Positions 1 through 11,728 of a stretch of DNA of 64,000 bases are shown here, in pieces. The first letter of the stretch is position 1. Each line of letters opens with the position of its first letter. The notes beneath the pieces are model-generated. The model did not search any database, was not told the origin of the DNA, and was given only the letters and a program-made list of their open reading frames with translations. Source of the DNA: Prorocentrum cordatum (taxonomy: Eukaryota; Sar; Dinophyceae; Prorocentrales; Prorocentraceae); NCBI GenBank assembly GCA_963575745.1, contig CAUYUJ010000203.1, forward strand, positions 486,577 through 550,576, given 5' to 3'. Position numbers and translations under genes: made by a program.

Positions 1-684
1 ATGTGTCCGTGTGTGATGCGATGGAGGGCAGGCGTGGGCGGGGTCCGCTGACTCGGTTGACCTGGCGAACTCGACTCCCCATTAGGGAGGTCACACAGGA
101 CGTTCACGCCCAACCACGTGCATAAATACGGCCCCTCAGTCCGCGAGACTAGCCTCGTGATACGAGTGTCCTTCTTCCGCTCCTGGCCTTCTCGTCTTCC
201 CCTCCATTTCCCATATGTTCCTGGGAGGCGATGCTTATGTGTGTGTCTGCTTTGTTTGTTTTCTCCTCCTGAGCTCCCTATGCCCTAGCCTTCTCCGTGC
301 CTCCCTCACTCCGTCGCCCTCCCCCCTCTCCTCTCCCACCTCCCCCCTCACGCCCTCCCACCTCCCCCCCCTCCCCCCTCTCTCCTCGCTCTCTCTCCCT
401 CCCTCGCTCGCCCCTCCCCCTTCCCCCCCCCGTGCCGCTCCTCGCCCTCGAATAGCGACGGCGCCACGGACTTCATCGCCGCCACGGCCCCCGCGGAGAA
501 GAGCGAGAGGACGTGGGAGGGCGACGAGGCGTCCGAGCCGCCCAGCCGCGGCATGGCCTCGGCGCGGCGAGGGGGGGGGGGAGGGGAAGGGGGAGGGCTC
601 GTGTAAAAGGGGCCCAGGGACACAGAATTTCGCTGCCCCAACGGGCCAGAGGCGCGCTAAGATCTCTGGCAACGGGTTAACCAC
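1..684. other. no gene seen; pyrimidine-rich DNA
   Basis: I see no supportable gene. Positions 300-440 are an almost pure C/T tract built from CTCCC and CCCTC words, followed by a GC-rich stretch and a short G-rich run near 570-600. Open frames here are biased Ser/Pro/Leu or Arg/Gly translations of that tract. Confidence 0.6.
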
Positions 685-1150
685 CTTTCTAATTCGCGCG
701 CGCGTGGCGGCCCCTGGGGACCCCTGGACGAGAAGTACCCCGACCGGTCTGACTCAGGCGCCCCAGAGCCCTCCTAGAGGGTCCCAAGAGTCCCCAAGAA
801 GGTCCAAAAGGGCTCCGAGTCGCCGACCGATCGGTCCGAGACGCCCAAAATAGTTTCCAGACGGCCGCAGACGCCCCCAAGACGCCCAAAGAGGCCTCGA
901 AGAAGCGTCTCAAGAGGGCCCCAGGAGGCAAAACCATAGATTTCCCATCGGTTATTGAAAGATTTTGGCGGTCTCCTCTTTTCTGCTTTCCAACGCTCCA
1001 AGACGGCCCAAGAGGTTCCCGAGACCGCCCCAAGACGGCCCAAGAAGCCTCCAAGAGGGCCCCAAGACGGCCCAAGATGGCCCCAAGACAGCCCAACAGG
1101 CGCCCAAGATGGCCCAAGAGAGCCCAAGCCGACAGAACTACCACGCCCGG
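685..1150 (+). repeat. CCAAGACGG minisatellite, copy 1
   Basis: Degenerate tandem words of about 9-10 bases (CCAAGACGG, CCCAAGAGG, CCCCAAGAC) fill roughly 740-905 and 1008-1135. A non-repetitive spacer near 905-1007 separates the blocks, and its last part (TCTCCTCTTTTCTGCTTTCC) resembles the spacers at the 14.5 and 19.4 kb loci. The opposite strand translates to a Leu/Gly/Ser/Trp-rich pattern that I treat as an artefact. Confidence 0.8.
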
Positions 1151-1186
1151 GGAGGGCTCTCAGAATTTCTGGGGGGGTAAAAATTG

Positions 1187-2222
1187 ACACCCCTCACGCA
1201 GATCCGCAGGCTCAGGGTCCAAAAACACAAGGGATTTGCCACATGTTTGAACTTCAGTGGCACCCCTCATGCAGATCGGCGGGGTCAGGGTCCAAAAACA
1301 CAGGGGATGCGTCTCATTTCTCAAATTTGGTGGCACCCCTCATGCAGCTCGGGCGGGGTCAGGGTCCAACAACACAAGGGAATTGCCACATTTCTCAAAT
1401 TCGGTTGCACCCCTCACGCAAATCGGCGGGGCCAGGGTCCAAAAACAGAAGGGATGTGCCACATTTCTAAAATTCGGTGGCACCCCTCACGCAGATCGGC
1501 GGGGTCAGGGTCCAACAACACATGGGATTTGCCACATTCCTAAAATTCGGTGGCACCCCTCACGCAGATCGGCAGGGTCAGGGTCTACAAACACAAGGGA
1601 TGTGTCACATTTTTGAAATTCGGTGGCACCCCTAATACAAATCGGCGGGGTCAGGGTTCAAAAACTCACGGGATGTGCCACATTTTTGAAATGCGGTGGC
1701 ACCCCCTGACCAGATCCGCAGGGTCAGGGTCCAAAAACACTGGGAATGTGTTATATTTGTCAAATTCGGTGGCACCCCTCACGCAAATCGGCGGGGCCAG
1801 GGTCCAACAACACAAGGGATCTGCCACTTCTGAAATTCGGCGGCACCCCTCAAGCAAATCGGCGGGGTCAGGGTCCAAAAACAAAAAAGATGTGCCGCAT
1901 TTCAAAAATTCGGTGGCACCCCTTTCGCAGATCCGCAGTGCAGGGTCAATAAAAACAATAGCATGTGCAACACTTCTGAAATTCGGTGGCACCCCTCATG
2001 CAGATCGGCGGGGTCAGGGTCCAAAAACATATGGGATGTGCAATATGTTTGAAATTCGGTTGCACCCCTCACGCAAATCGGCGGGGCCAGGGTCCAAAAA
2101 CACAGGGGATGTGCCACATTTCTGAAATTCGGTGGGTCATAAAAACAATAGCATTTGCAACATTTCTGAAATTCGGTGGCACCCCTTACGCAGATCGGCG
2201 GGGTCAGGGTTCAAAAACAAAC
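1187..2222 (+). repeat. 73-bp satellite array, about 14 units
   Basis: Units begin with CACCCCTCACGCAGATCGGC, continue through GGGGTCAGGGTCCAAAAACA and end in a variable CCACATTTCTGAAATTCGGTGG-like part. Unit starts can be read at about 1189, 1261, 1334, 1408, 1481, 1554, 1627, 1700, 1773, 1844, 1917, 1990 and 2063, so the period is 71-74 bp and usually 73. A shortened unit sits near 2136 and a last unit starts near 2180. The period is not a multiple of three, so no protein repeat is maintained and the open frames across it are accidental. Confidence 0.95.
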
Positions 2223-3294
2223 AGGTCCCGACACTGCTTCACGGCGGCGCCCAGACCTCATGATTTAGCATTTGCATCTCCCATTATCCGAGACAGGGGG
2301 CCGGCGGCATGGGGCGAAGCCCTTACGGATAAATAAACGCAAATCCCAGGATGCCCTGTATTTTCTCATCTTTTCTGGGTTTTCGTCTTCCCGCCCACTT
2401 CCCAGATTCTTCCTGGGAGTCGTCGATGAACTGTGCCTGTGATGTTTTCCCCTCCTGACAGATCTCCGACGGTGTGATGTGACTTTTGAAATCCATGCGT
2501 CCTCGGGCGCCCGTCACGGGGCGCACGGGGCCACGAACAGATGATCCAGGGCGAAGAGCTGCCCCCCCTGGGGCAAGAGTCGGGGCCCCTGGGGCCGAGG
2601 AGGATGCCTGAAGGGGGGGAGGGAGGGGGGAGCCTCCTCTCCCCTCCTCCCTGGGGAGAAGCAGCGATACCGATACCGCTGCTCCCCCGACCTCTCCCTG
2701 GGTGCGTTCTGACCAGCCCTTCAAGGAAAATCCGGCCGTGGCGGCGAGGGCTCTCCAGGACGGGCACCGGCATCGCTACCTCTTCCACCGAGCCAGCGAG
2801 GGCACTCTGGCACCGCTGACCCCCCCCTCCCTCTCCCTGCCCGTCCTCCTCCTGCGGGCCGAGGGCCTCTGGCTGAGCCCAGTCTGCATGGAGCCCCATT
2901 GCCTGCCCGCTGACCCGTCTCTCTCCCTCCCCGCCTGTCCTCCTCCCCCTCCCTCCTCTCCACCTCCCCTGGCCCTCCCCCCCCACTCGTCCGCCTTTGG
3001 GGCGAGTGGCCCACCGGGGCCACGCGTGTGAGGCGAGTCCGAGTCCAGCGCCGAATATATGCGTCGAGCGGAGCGAGCCTCCCGTCCGTCCACTCGCGCC
3101 CTCTGCGCCGGTCCTCCTGCCCGGGCCGAGGGAGGCCTCCAGCGCCGTGTCCAGGAGCTTCGGCAGCGGCTGCTGCTGGCGGCGACCGCGGCGCCCGGCC
3201 ATCCGCACGCCGCTGGTCTCGCCGCGGCGACCGGAGGCAGCCGCCACGACGGCGGCGACCTGCGGCCACACCCCCCTGCCCTCCTTGCTATCCT
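2223..3294. other. no clear gene; GC-rich DNA
   Basis: No gene can be supported. The stretch is GC-rich with C/T-rich tracts around 2820-3000. A plus-strand segment near 3100-3290 gives a mixed-composition translation (including RVQELRQRLLLAATAAPGH) that might be a short exon, but there is no recognisable domain and the opposite strand is equally open. Confidence 0.4.
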
Positions 3295-3545
3295 GGCCCC
3301 TTGCTCTCCTCCTGCTCCTCCTCCTCCTCCTCCTCCTCCTCCTTCTCGCTGTCGTCGTCCTCCTGCTCCTGCTCCTACTCCTGCTCGTGCTCATGCTCCT
3401 CCTGCTCCTCCTCCTCCTCCTCCTCCTCCTCCTCCTCTTCCTCCTCCTCCTCGTCCTCCTTCTCCTCCTCCTCCTCCTCCTCCTCCTCCTCCTCGTCCTC
3501 CTCCTGCTCCTTCTCCTGCTCCTCGACATCACCATCACCATCATC

Positions 3546-3644
<99 letters not shown>

Positions 3645-3955
3645 GTTATCATAATCACCACCACCACTACCATCATCACCATCATCATCAGCAGCAGCAT
3701 CAGCATCAGCATCAGCAGCATCATCATCATCATCATCATCATCATCAGCATCATCATCATCATCACCATCATCATCAGCAACAGCAACAGCAGCATCATC
3801 AACATAGTCAGTATAGTCGCCATCATCATCATCATCACAACATTCACCACCATCAACACCATCACCAGCAACATCATAATCATCAGCATGATCATGACCA
3901 TAATCATCAGCAACACCATCATCATCAACATCGGCACAATCATCATCATCATCAA

Positions 3956-4037
<82 letters not shown>

Positions 4038-4095
4038 GTCAACATCATCATCACCCTCACCATCACCGTCATCGTCATCGCCGTCGTCGTCATTA
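3295..4095 (+). repeat. compound (CTC)n-(CAT)n microsatellite
   Basis: About 230 bp of imperfect CTC/CTG triplets is followed without a gap by about 560 bp of CAT/CAC/CAG triplets, with the purest CAT run near 3540-3650 and another near 3955-4000. In the six frames this reads as long Leu, Ser, His, Ile, Asp or Met runs. I do not regard any of these as a gene. The same left-to-right order recurs at three other places in the window. Confidence 0.95.
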
Positions 4096-4247
4096 ACGAC
4101 AACGCCAGCATCGTCATCATTACCATCCACCTGTCCGTCGTCTTTCCATTGGGGTGGGGCACATTCTGGAAGCCTAGCGGGCTGTGGGAGATACTGGTCG
4201 TCATTGTACTGGCTCTTGCTGTGCACTGTGTTGCCCAGCAGGGGCTA

Positions 4248-4915
4248 GCTTTGTGGATGCCACGGCAATGGACACCCTAACAGTCGTATCATTGAATGTA
4301 AACTGTGGTTTAAATGTCGGAAAGCTGTTCCCAACATGTATTAAGCATGCATGTTACACGTTTTAAAACATGCTCAAAACATGTTTTAGACATCTGGAAA
4401 TTATTTGGCAACACGCTTCCTCTCCATTGATCGGCCTCCACAAGGCTAGCTGGGGCACCCCGCCACAGTCGTGCAGAGTAGGCGCAGCGCACGCTGCCCG
4501 TGCGCTGCGAGCACACCAGAGGTCCACGGCGGGGGGGGGCAGGGCGGCGGCGAACTGAAAACCCAGTGAGCTGCAGGATGCGACGCCATGGCGCCAACGC
4601 ACATACTACCCAAACGTATAAGTGCATGGATACCCATCGGTCGGAAGAAGCGGGTAGAATTGTGGATGTCATGGCAACAGACACTCTAACAATCCGACCA
4701 GTGTTGAATCAACAATATGTTTACCTGGAAAACATGTTCTAAACAACGTTTCAAACATGCTTTTGTTTTTGTTTTCATGTTTAACAGCAGTTTTGAAACA
4801 TGCTCTAGACATCTGGAAATCATTTGGCAGCACGCTTCCTCTCCATTCATCGACTTCCACAACTGTAAGTGCACGGATACCCATCGGTCGGAAGAAGCGG
4901 GTCGAAGCCTGAGGT
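4248..4915 (+). repeat. diverged tandem duplication with internal insertion
   Basis: Two units share the same landmarks in the same order. Unit 1 runs from TGTGGATGCCACGGCAATGG near 4251, through GACATCTGGAAATTATTTGG near 4388, to ATACCCATCGGTCGGAAGAA near 4629. Unit 2 runs from TGTGGATGTCATGGCAACAG near 4660, through GACATCTGGAAATCATTTGG near 4808, to ATACCCATCGGTCGGAAGAA near 4877. Unit 1 is about 150 bp longer, the extra sequence lying near 4445-4605. Palindromic AAACATGTTT words are frequent. No gene is apparent. Confidence 0.8.
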
Positions 4916-5076
4916 GGGAAGGCGTTGGAAGCAGATTGGACTTCTGCCCGCCCCCTGAAGAGCAGGCAAGAGGGACAATCGCTCGACTCTTGAGGCAGGA
5001 AGGCGCCTGCAAGAGCTCGGGATCCGGGAATCCAGAAGTACGTACTTTCAACCACCGATGGGTTCAGGATGCAGGG

Positions 5077-5193
5077 CTATAGCATGTCCTTCAGCTGGCT
5101 GGCCTTGCTCGCGTCTGCGCTGTCCGCGGCGGCGCTGGCGGCCGAAGGCGCCGCACCCGAGGCACGCGCCTCGATGAGCTGCGCGTCCTTCTC
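5077..5193 (-). CDS. possible last exon, unknown protein
   Basis: On the minus strand a pyrimidine run (CCTTTTTTAC) precedes GCCGCCGCGCAG, a plausible 3' splice site. It is followed by an open frame of 38 codons beginning EKDAQLIEARASG, running through an Ala/Ser-rich segment and ending SQLKDML and TAG. The charged start and alanine-rich tail look like the C-terminus of a real protein, but I recognise no family. The upstream exon is not identified. The call rests on the splice-site resemblance and composition only. Confidence 0.3.
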   Translation of the reverse strand, partial: EKDAQLIEARASGAAPSAASAAADSADASKASQLKDML

Positions 5194-5199
5194 CTGCGC

Positions 5200-5424
5200 G
5201 GCGGCGTAAAAAAGGATCGGGCCTCTGGCCGCCTCCCTCCCACGGTCTCCCTCTTTCGTGAAGGGGGACAGGGGGGAGGGAGAGGGGAGGCGTGATGGAA
5301 GGAGGTCGGAGGGGCGGGCGGGTGTGGCGGGGGGGGGCAGAGGAAGGGCGAAGATGTGGGGGAGAGGAGAAAGGGGATGGGAAGAAGGGGCGGCACGGAA
5401 ACAGCGTGAGAGGAAAACAACGAT

Positions 5425-5458
<34 letters not shown>

Positions 5459-5560
5459 GAATGCATGTGCTGTAGGAGGCTGGGGATTGGCAAGGGAGTG
5501 AAGCGGGGGAGCTCACACAATCATACTGGTTGCGCCGTCATGCCATGGGCGCGACGTCTC
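5200..5560. other. G-rich DNA with (GA)n tract
   Basis: No gene seen. The plus strand is very G-rich and contains a pure AG dinucleotide tract near 5430-5456. Read on the minus strand, the C/T bias could serve as the pyrimidine-rich end of an intron in front of the 5077-5193 exon. Confidence 0.5.
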
Positions 5561-5562
5561 AG

Positions 5563-5775
5563 TCAAGCTGCTTCTTCGCTGACGTTGTAATGAACATTGG
5601 GGTCGCCATGCTTTTCGAGGTGCTCGCCATGACGGTCCTCACGGCGACAAAGAGCGCAGCAATAATAGCCCTCTACTTCGTGGACCGTGGTCCTGCCTGA
5701 GCATAGATCACGTCCGACAACTGGTGCATCAACGACATGGGTTGACCGTGTTGTCTCCTTTTGCGCTGGGCTCAA
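5563..5775 (-). CDS. possible zinc-finger-like exon
   Basis: A 70-codon minus-strand frame has balanced composition, unlike its surroundings. Its central part reads EGYYCCALCRREDRHGEHLE followed by KHGDP, giving a C-x2-C ... H-x3-H arrangement like a short C2H2 finger, then HYNVSEEAA and a stop. A single short finger can arise by chance and no splice sites are clear. It could belong to the same gene as the exon at 5077-5193, since both are on the minus strand in the right order. Confidence 0.3.
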   Translation of the reverse strand: MSPAQKETTRSTHVVDAPVVGRDLCSGRTTVHEVEGYYCCALCRREDRHGEHLEKHGDPNVHYNVSEEAA

Positions 5776-6594
5776 CCGGGTGGGGATCAGTCGTATCAGG
5801 GTGCAGCCACCATCTCGCCGAAGATATTCCCCGAGGCGTCAGAGGCACCCCAACACGGTTCTTCCCGCACGCATCCTGTGGCTCAGAGTCGCGCTCCTCC
5901 CCCTCCTGCTGCGCTTTGTCGCGCGAGGGACCCACCGCATCAATGCTGCACACACCCAACAAAACACAAGTTAACCTGCCACCGTCCCTGTCTCAGATGG
6001 TCCACAGGCAGTGAGAGTGCCAAGTCGAACTACCTGGGCGGGGCCTGCTCATCGCCAACGGCCAGGCAAACCGTGCCCGCAAGCCTGCTCCTCGCACAAG
6101 CATCCTCATTCCTCTCGGGTCGCTCGAAAGGGGGGGGGGGCTACCAAAGCAGTGAAGGGCTCAACGACTTCTGCCGACCCTGGACTCGCGCTGGAGCCGC
6201 CACAAGTTGCTAAGTGTCGCTTGAGATCTCCCGGTGTACTTGGATTTGCATTTACCTGCCAGGATGTACCTAGATGTGCTCAGATGTTTCTGCATCTACC
6301 TTGATGTATCTGGCGTTGGCCCCACGAGTCGATTGGCGTACCAAGCCCTTAGGGACACAAAGGGGGTGGGTCGGCGAATCGGCTCATGTAGCTGGTTTTT
6401 AGCGGCCCCGATACGCAACACGCGACACGTAGCGTATCGATGCGGAGCTCAGCACGTCGACTAAAAACGTCATTAGGTCTGACGCGATACAATTCGCCAA
6501 GACGTGGGCCAATACGCTGAGACAACACGCAGCGTATTGACACGGACGCTTTGAGCACAGTGCGTGTTGCGTCCCAAGCCGGGCGTGTCGAGGC
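5776..6594. other. no gene seen; small inverted repeats
   Basis: No supportable gene. Between 6405 and 6545 two related segments carry inverted words such as GATACGCAAC / GTAGCGTATC and AATACGCTGA / CAGCGTATTG, so this piece could form small hairpins. Confidence 0.4.
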
Positions 6595-7145
6595 AGCCAA
6601 AGGAGGGGGGGCCTTCTCAGAAGGGTCGGAAGGCCTCGGGCCTGCTGAGGAGCCTTCGGGGCTCTGGGCCTCGTCCGCAGCCGCAGAGGGCTTCTCGGGA
6701 GGCCAAGGCGCTTCTGCGAAGCCCCGCCGCCTTCTGAGCCGGCCTGCCCCCTCTCGTTCCCCCCCTCGGCGCGCGCTGGCTTTCTCGGCGCCTCCTGGCG
6801 CCAGGAGGCCTCCCGAATGCCGCGGCAGGCGCCCCCCGCGGCGGGGCCGAGACCAGCTGCACGCGGCAGATCACACACACACACATACGTACACACGCAC
6901 ACACACACGCACACACACACACGCACACACGCACACACCCGCCCTCGGCGGCGAGCGAGGAGGGGAAAGGGAGGAGGAGGAAGCCTTCTCAGAAGGCGGT
7001 GGGGCTTCTCAGGAGCCCGCCGGCCTTCTGACAAGTTTTCAGCGTCTTCGGAGAGGGCACAGACAGAATAGAATCTCAGGAGGCATACAGCCTTCCGAGC
7101 CTTCTGAGAAGGCCTCCTCCTTCTCACTTCCCCCCCCCTGGGGGC
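6595..7145 (+). repeat. CCTTCTGAGAAGG palindrome-rich repeat, copy 1
   Basis: Many copies of CCTTCTCAGAAGG-like palindromes and CTTCTGAGAAGGC words occur here. The part near 6965-7140 aligns by eye with 18930-19115: CTTCTCAGAAGGC, then GGGGCTTCTCAGGAG, a CTTCGGAG/TCTCCGGGG segment, then CCTTCCGAGCCTTCTGAGAA. A (CA)n microsatellite lies at about 6872-6940 inside this region. This looks like a short interspersed, hairpin-forming family rather than a gene. Confidence 0.6.
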
Positions 7146-7498
7146 ACCCAAAGGTACCGATACCGCAACTCCCCAGACCTCTCCTGGGTTGCGTTCTGAC
7201 CAGGATTTCGAGGCGAATCCAGCGGTGGCGACGACGGAGGCCCAGGAGGCCCCAAAAAGGGGAACACGAGGGGAGGGGAGAGGTATGGGTACCTTTTCCT
7301 CCTCTGACCCCTCGCGCGCCGCCGATTGCCCCCCCGCCTCTGATCACCCGGCCCGATGCTCCCTCCCGATCCGTGGCGCCCTGCGCCGCGGCCCCAGCAA
7401 AGCCCCAGGAGGCAAGCCCCAGAGAAGCGGGGCGGGGCGTGGCCCCGCTGGCGCTGCGCGCCGCTCCCCACCCTGGGAGACGCGATGTCATCGGAGGC

Positions 7499-7557
<59 letters not shown>

Positions 7558-7567
7558 GCGGCGGCGA

Positions 7568-7604
<37 letters not shown>

Positions 7605-8240
7605 CGACGGCCGACATCGACGGCGACGACCGCAGCACATGCACTGAAGTCTGCGGGCCTTCGCCCGAAACGCAGTGCACAGGTTCGGCTGAACGTCTCG
7701 GCCTCGCGCACCTCCCCCGAGGCCTGTCCACGACACCGTGCGCGGCTGCGAACGTAGCGTCAGGGTCGTGCTCCTGCCCCCGACGCCCTCCGTGTCCGCT
7801 GCGCTGGGGCAGCCCTGGGCTGCAGGCCGAGAGCCCTGTGCAACGGGCCTCCGTGGCGGCAAGCCAGGGGCCCTGCCGGCCGTTCTGCAGGTCCGCGCGA
7901 GCGAGGCTCGCCCGTCGTACCAGGCTGCTCCCAGGTCGAGGCGGGGTGAAAAATCAACGCGGGGCCCGTCCGCGCGATCGCCAAGCCTCCTCCTCCGCCT
8001 CCTCCTCATCCAGGAGGCGGGGTGGAGAAGCGGGAAGAGGAGTCGCCAAGCCTCCTCCTCCTCCTCCTCCTCCACCTCCTCCTCCTCCTCGTCATCCAGG
8101 CGGCGGAGGTGGAGAAGCGGAAGGAAGACGAGGACCAGAATATCTGACCAAGCATCCGGGTTCACGCGCGTGCAATCCACCATTAGACAGTCCTGCGGTT
8201 TTGAATGATCTGTTCACGTGGAGGAAAACCTTTTGACTTG
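7146..8240. other. no gene; (GAC)n, (GGC)n and (CTC)n tracts
   Basis: Contains a GAC/GGC trinucleotide tract at about 7497-7605 and CTC-rich tracts near 7988-8010 and 8052-8095. The long frames here owe their length to poly-Arg, poly-Asp or poly-Ser runs from these tracts. I found no domain-like segment. Confidence 0.55.
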
Positions 8241-10547
8241 GGAACCCCCCAACTAGTGGCCTGCACGTATAGGGAGATCGCGAGGGCATCCCGTCTATCA
8301 GACCATCCATTCTCCACATTCAAGTCGTGAGGAGGACGAGGGGGGAGAGAAGAAGGGTGAGGAGATGACGGTCAACAGGAGAACGGAGGGGACAGTTGGC
8401 GGAGGAAGTGAGGATGAGAACAGGACAACTGGTGGCGAGGGTGTGAGGATCGCCGCGATGCTTGCAAGAAAGACAACGACGAGGAGGATGAGAGGGCCGG
8501 GGCCGAGGAGCAGTGGAGGAGGGGAGCAGAACGCAACCGACGCGTTGCTTCCGCCCTCGGCTCCTGCTTCGCCGAAGCGCGCCGCGCCCTGGCCTCCTGC
8601 GCGGCCTCCGTGGCCGAGCTGGCGAGTGTGTGCGAGTCCAGGTGGGCCGACCCGGCGTGCTTCGCCAGGCCGGCGTGCTTCGCCAGGCCGGCGTGCTTCC
8701 TCCCCGCGCCCAGGCGCTCGGCGAACCTCGCCAAGGCGGCTGCTGAGCCCCCACTCATCTCCGAATCCAGCTGCGCCCCCTCCGCTTCCACCCCCTGCTC
8801 CTCTTCCCCCCTTCTCTCCCTCCTTGCCGTCGCTCGGACGTCCATTTCCCGTGTATGTTTCGGTTTCGTACGTGTTTTTGTTGCTCGATGGTCCAGGATG
8901 GTCCTCGATGGTTCTCGCCGAGGAGAAATGCACACGTCCGAGCGATGCCAACTCCTGATTCGCCCCCCCCCCCTCCTCATCATCCCCCCTCCATAGATCA
9001 TGCCCGTCGTCCTCACGTTCCTCGTCCTTCACCCACTCCCTCTCCTTCAACTCTCCCGCTTCGTCAACTCTCCCCCTTCTTCCTCCTACCCCTCCTTCTC
9101 CTCACCCCATTCTCATGCTGCCCCTCCTACGTAATCTCTCCTTCCCCGCCCTCTCTCCCTCCCCCTCACCCCCCATGCTGCTCTCCCAAACTCATTCCCT
9201 CTTCCTGCCTCATACCTCTATCAGCGCCTACAAAGTCACAACTATTCTCGATAATGATATGCTGAGGGGTGGTGCCAATGCAAATCAAGAGAATATGCTG
9301 GACATGCCGCAAGCAAGCATCCGGTAGCCAGGTGAGGCTCAGAATGACAAGTATTTCTGGCACAGCGCTCACCCGTGGAAGAGGAACAGGAGGAGGCGAG
9401 CCAGACTGAGGAGACCCGAGGATGCAGCAGAAGAGGCAGAAGAGGAGGATGCGGAGAAGGAGGAGGAGGAGGAGGCAAGGAGGAGGAGGAGGAGGCGAGG
9501 AGGAGGAAAAGCAGGAGGCAGAGGAGGCAGAGGCGGCAGAGGAGGAAGAGGAGGAGAAGCCTCGGGAGGAAGAGCGGCGCAGGAGGAGCTGCAGGAGGTG
9601 GAGCAGGCGCGCGGCGCGCGGGCGTGCGAGGTGGGCGTGCCGAGCACATTCGCAGCCCCCACCCGCCTCTGCTGGAGCGACGAGACGGAGGCCTCCTTCT
9701 GGACAGCGCACACCGCGTCGTCCAGCGCCCCCGGCCCAACTCTGGGGCGTGACTCCACGGGGCTCACTGCGGCGGTCACTCCTGGAGGCGGCTCGAGAGT
9801 GGACCGGCCTCGATGGAGAGATGGCAATGCGAGCGTGCGTGAGGAAACACATGTCAATACCACCCCCCCTCCTCAATTCATCTCTGCTTCTCCACCGCCC
9901 GCTCCCCACCTTCTACCTCCATTCCCCGTCCTCTCCCTCACCCTTTATTCTCCCACTCCTGCTCTTCCTCCTTCTGCTTCCTTACCCCTCTTCCCTCCTG
10001 GATACGCCCTCGTTGTCCCTCATCCTCCTGCTTCCCCTCCTCCACCATCTTTTCCTAATCTCCTGATCCCCTGCTCTCCTGATGCTCCGACTCTTCCTCC
10101 GATCCTCCTCTGGTCCTCCTGCACCTCCTCCTCCGACTCCTCCAACTCCTCCAACTCCTCCATCTCGCCCTCGTCACCGTCCTCATGCTGCTTCTGATTC
10201 TGCTACAAGCTGTTCCTCTGGCACCTGCTCCTGCGCCTGGAGATGCTGCAGCTGCTGCAGCTCTACTCATCGTCATCATTCTGACCGATTCCCTAGGAGA
10301 CGCCTTCAAGCTCGTCCTGCCCATCTGCTTCTCGTACTGCAGCTGTTGTTGCTGCGACTACTCTTCTGCCTCGTCCGCCTTCCCGATTGCTCCTCTTTCG
10401 CGTCGTCCTCCGATTCTCCCCCTGTCCCTCCTCCTCAAAACCTTCACCGTCACTCGCCCGTTCTCACCCTGCTTATGCTGTCCCTTCTTCACCGCATGGT
10501 CCTCTTCATAATTATCCTCCCATATTGTCCCGCCATCTCGGCCACCT

Positions 10548-10589
<42 letters not shown>

Positions 10590-11728
10590 CCTCCTCCTCC
10601 TCCTCCTCCTCCTCCTCCTCCTCCTCCTCCTCCTACATGCCGTACTCGTCGTAACCAACCTCTCTTCGCTCATATCTGAGATGCCACATATACTGCATAC
10701 TGCTGCACATCCTCCTTTTCCTGACATCCTCCTCCTCCTTCTCCTCCTTCTCTTCTCATCCTCCATCTTCGCCTACCCTCACAAGTCCCTCCCCTTCCAT
10801 CTTCATCCGACTCCTCATCCGATCCTTGTCCCTTCCCCCTGTCATCTCTCATTTTCCCCGTTCCCTCCTGCTCCTCATCCCCCTTCAACTCTGGAGCCAC
10901 TTTCCACAACAACCCTTCATCCTCAGCTCCCCACTCCTCATGCTGAGGGGATACAAAGCTGGGGGGGCTTCCAGCGCAAGCTTGTGTCCCTCCTGCCCCG
11001 CTCTGAGCCTCCCCACCTTCCATCCTAGCTCCCACCCCCCATCCTCCCTCCCTCTCCGCACCTTGCTCTCCTCCGTTTTCCCTATATCCTCCCCCCCTGT
11101 CATCACCTCATGCTGCGTCTGTTTCTAATTGATGTCCTCCTCCTCCTCCTCCTCCTCCTCCTCCTCCTCTTCAAAATCTCTTCTCCCTTCCCCTCCCAAC
11201 CCCTGCGTGCCTCCCCCTCATCTCAAATCCGTTCTGCCTGATCCCTCATCCTTCTTCCCCAAATTTGCTCTTCTCCACCCCAGTCATGCCTGCCCCATCC
11301 CTCCTTCCAGCTCCCTCCTCCCAACTCCCCACTCCCTGATCTCGCATCCCTTCTCCCAAAACCCTCCTCACAATGACCTGATCTACAGCCTTCCCGCCCT
11401 CCTCCGTCCGAGCTCCTGAGACTCCTCGAACTCCCAAGCCTCCTTCTCCTCCTCCAACTCTTTCCGCTCCTCCCCATTCTGCATCTTCTGGGCACCGATG
11501 CCGCTCCTGCTACGGCAAACGAAGCCCGCAGAAACAAAGCAAAGCCCGGCGCTACCGCCGGGCCATGGGCCCGGGCCATCTGCTCGCGCGTTCACGCTCG
11601 GGTGGGGGGGTGCCGAAAGGGGAACTGGCACAGAAGGGGGTTATGAAGGGGCAGACGAGGAGGACGAGGAGGACGAGGACTGAAAGCGAGGGGGGGGGCG
11701 GACGAGCAGGACGAGGAGGAATTGGACT
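8241..11728. other. gene-poor purine/pyrimidine-biased stretch
   Basis: No convincing gene over about 3.5 kb. GA-rich DNA (8320-8520, 9370-9600) alternates with C/T-rich DNA (8760-9230, 9880-11480). An 18-bp unit containing CGTGCTTCGCCAGGCCGG is repeated about three times near 8656-8705. CTC/CTG triplet tracts occur at about 10545-10635 and 11130-11170. Open frames are Ser/Pro/Leu or Glu/Arg/Gly low-complexity translations. Confidence 0.6.

Noticed and set aside
1184-2336. Frames across the 73-bp satellite
   Set aside because: The unit length is not a multiple of three, so consecutive units are read in different frames. No repeat protein is maintained.
2366-4204. Very long minus-strand open frame (about 610 codons) rich in Met, Arg and Thr, and overlapping poly-His, poly-Ile and poly-Asp frames
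   Set aside because: These are six-frame translations of one CTC-CAT microsatellite. Every frame is open because stop codons are absent from the repeats.
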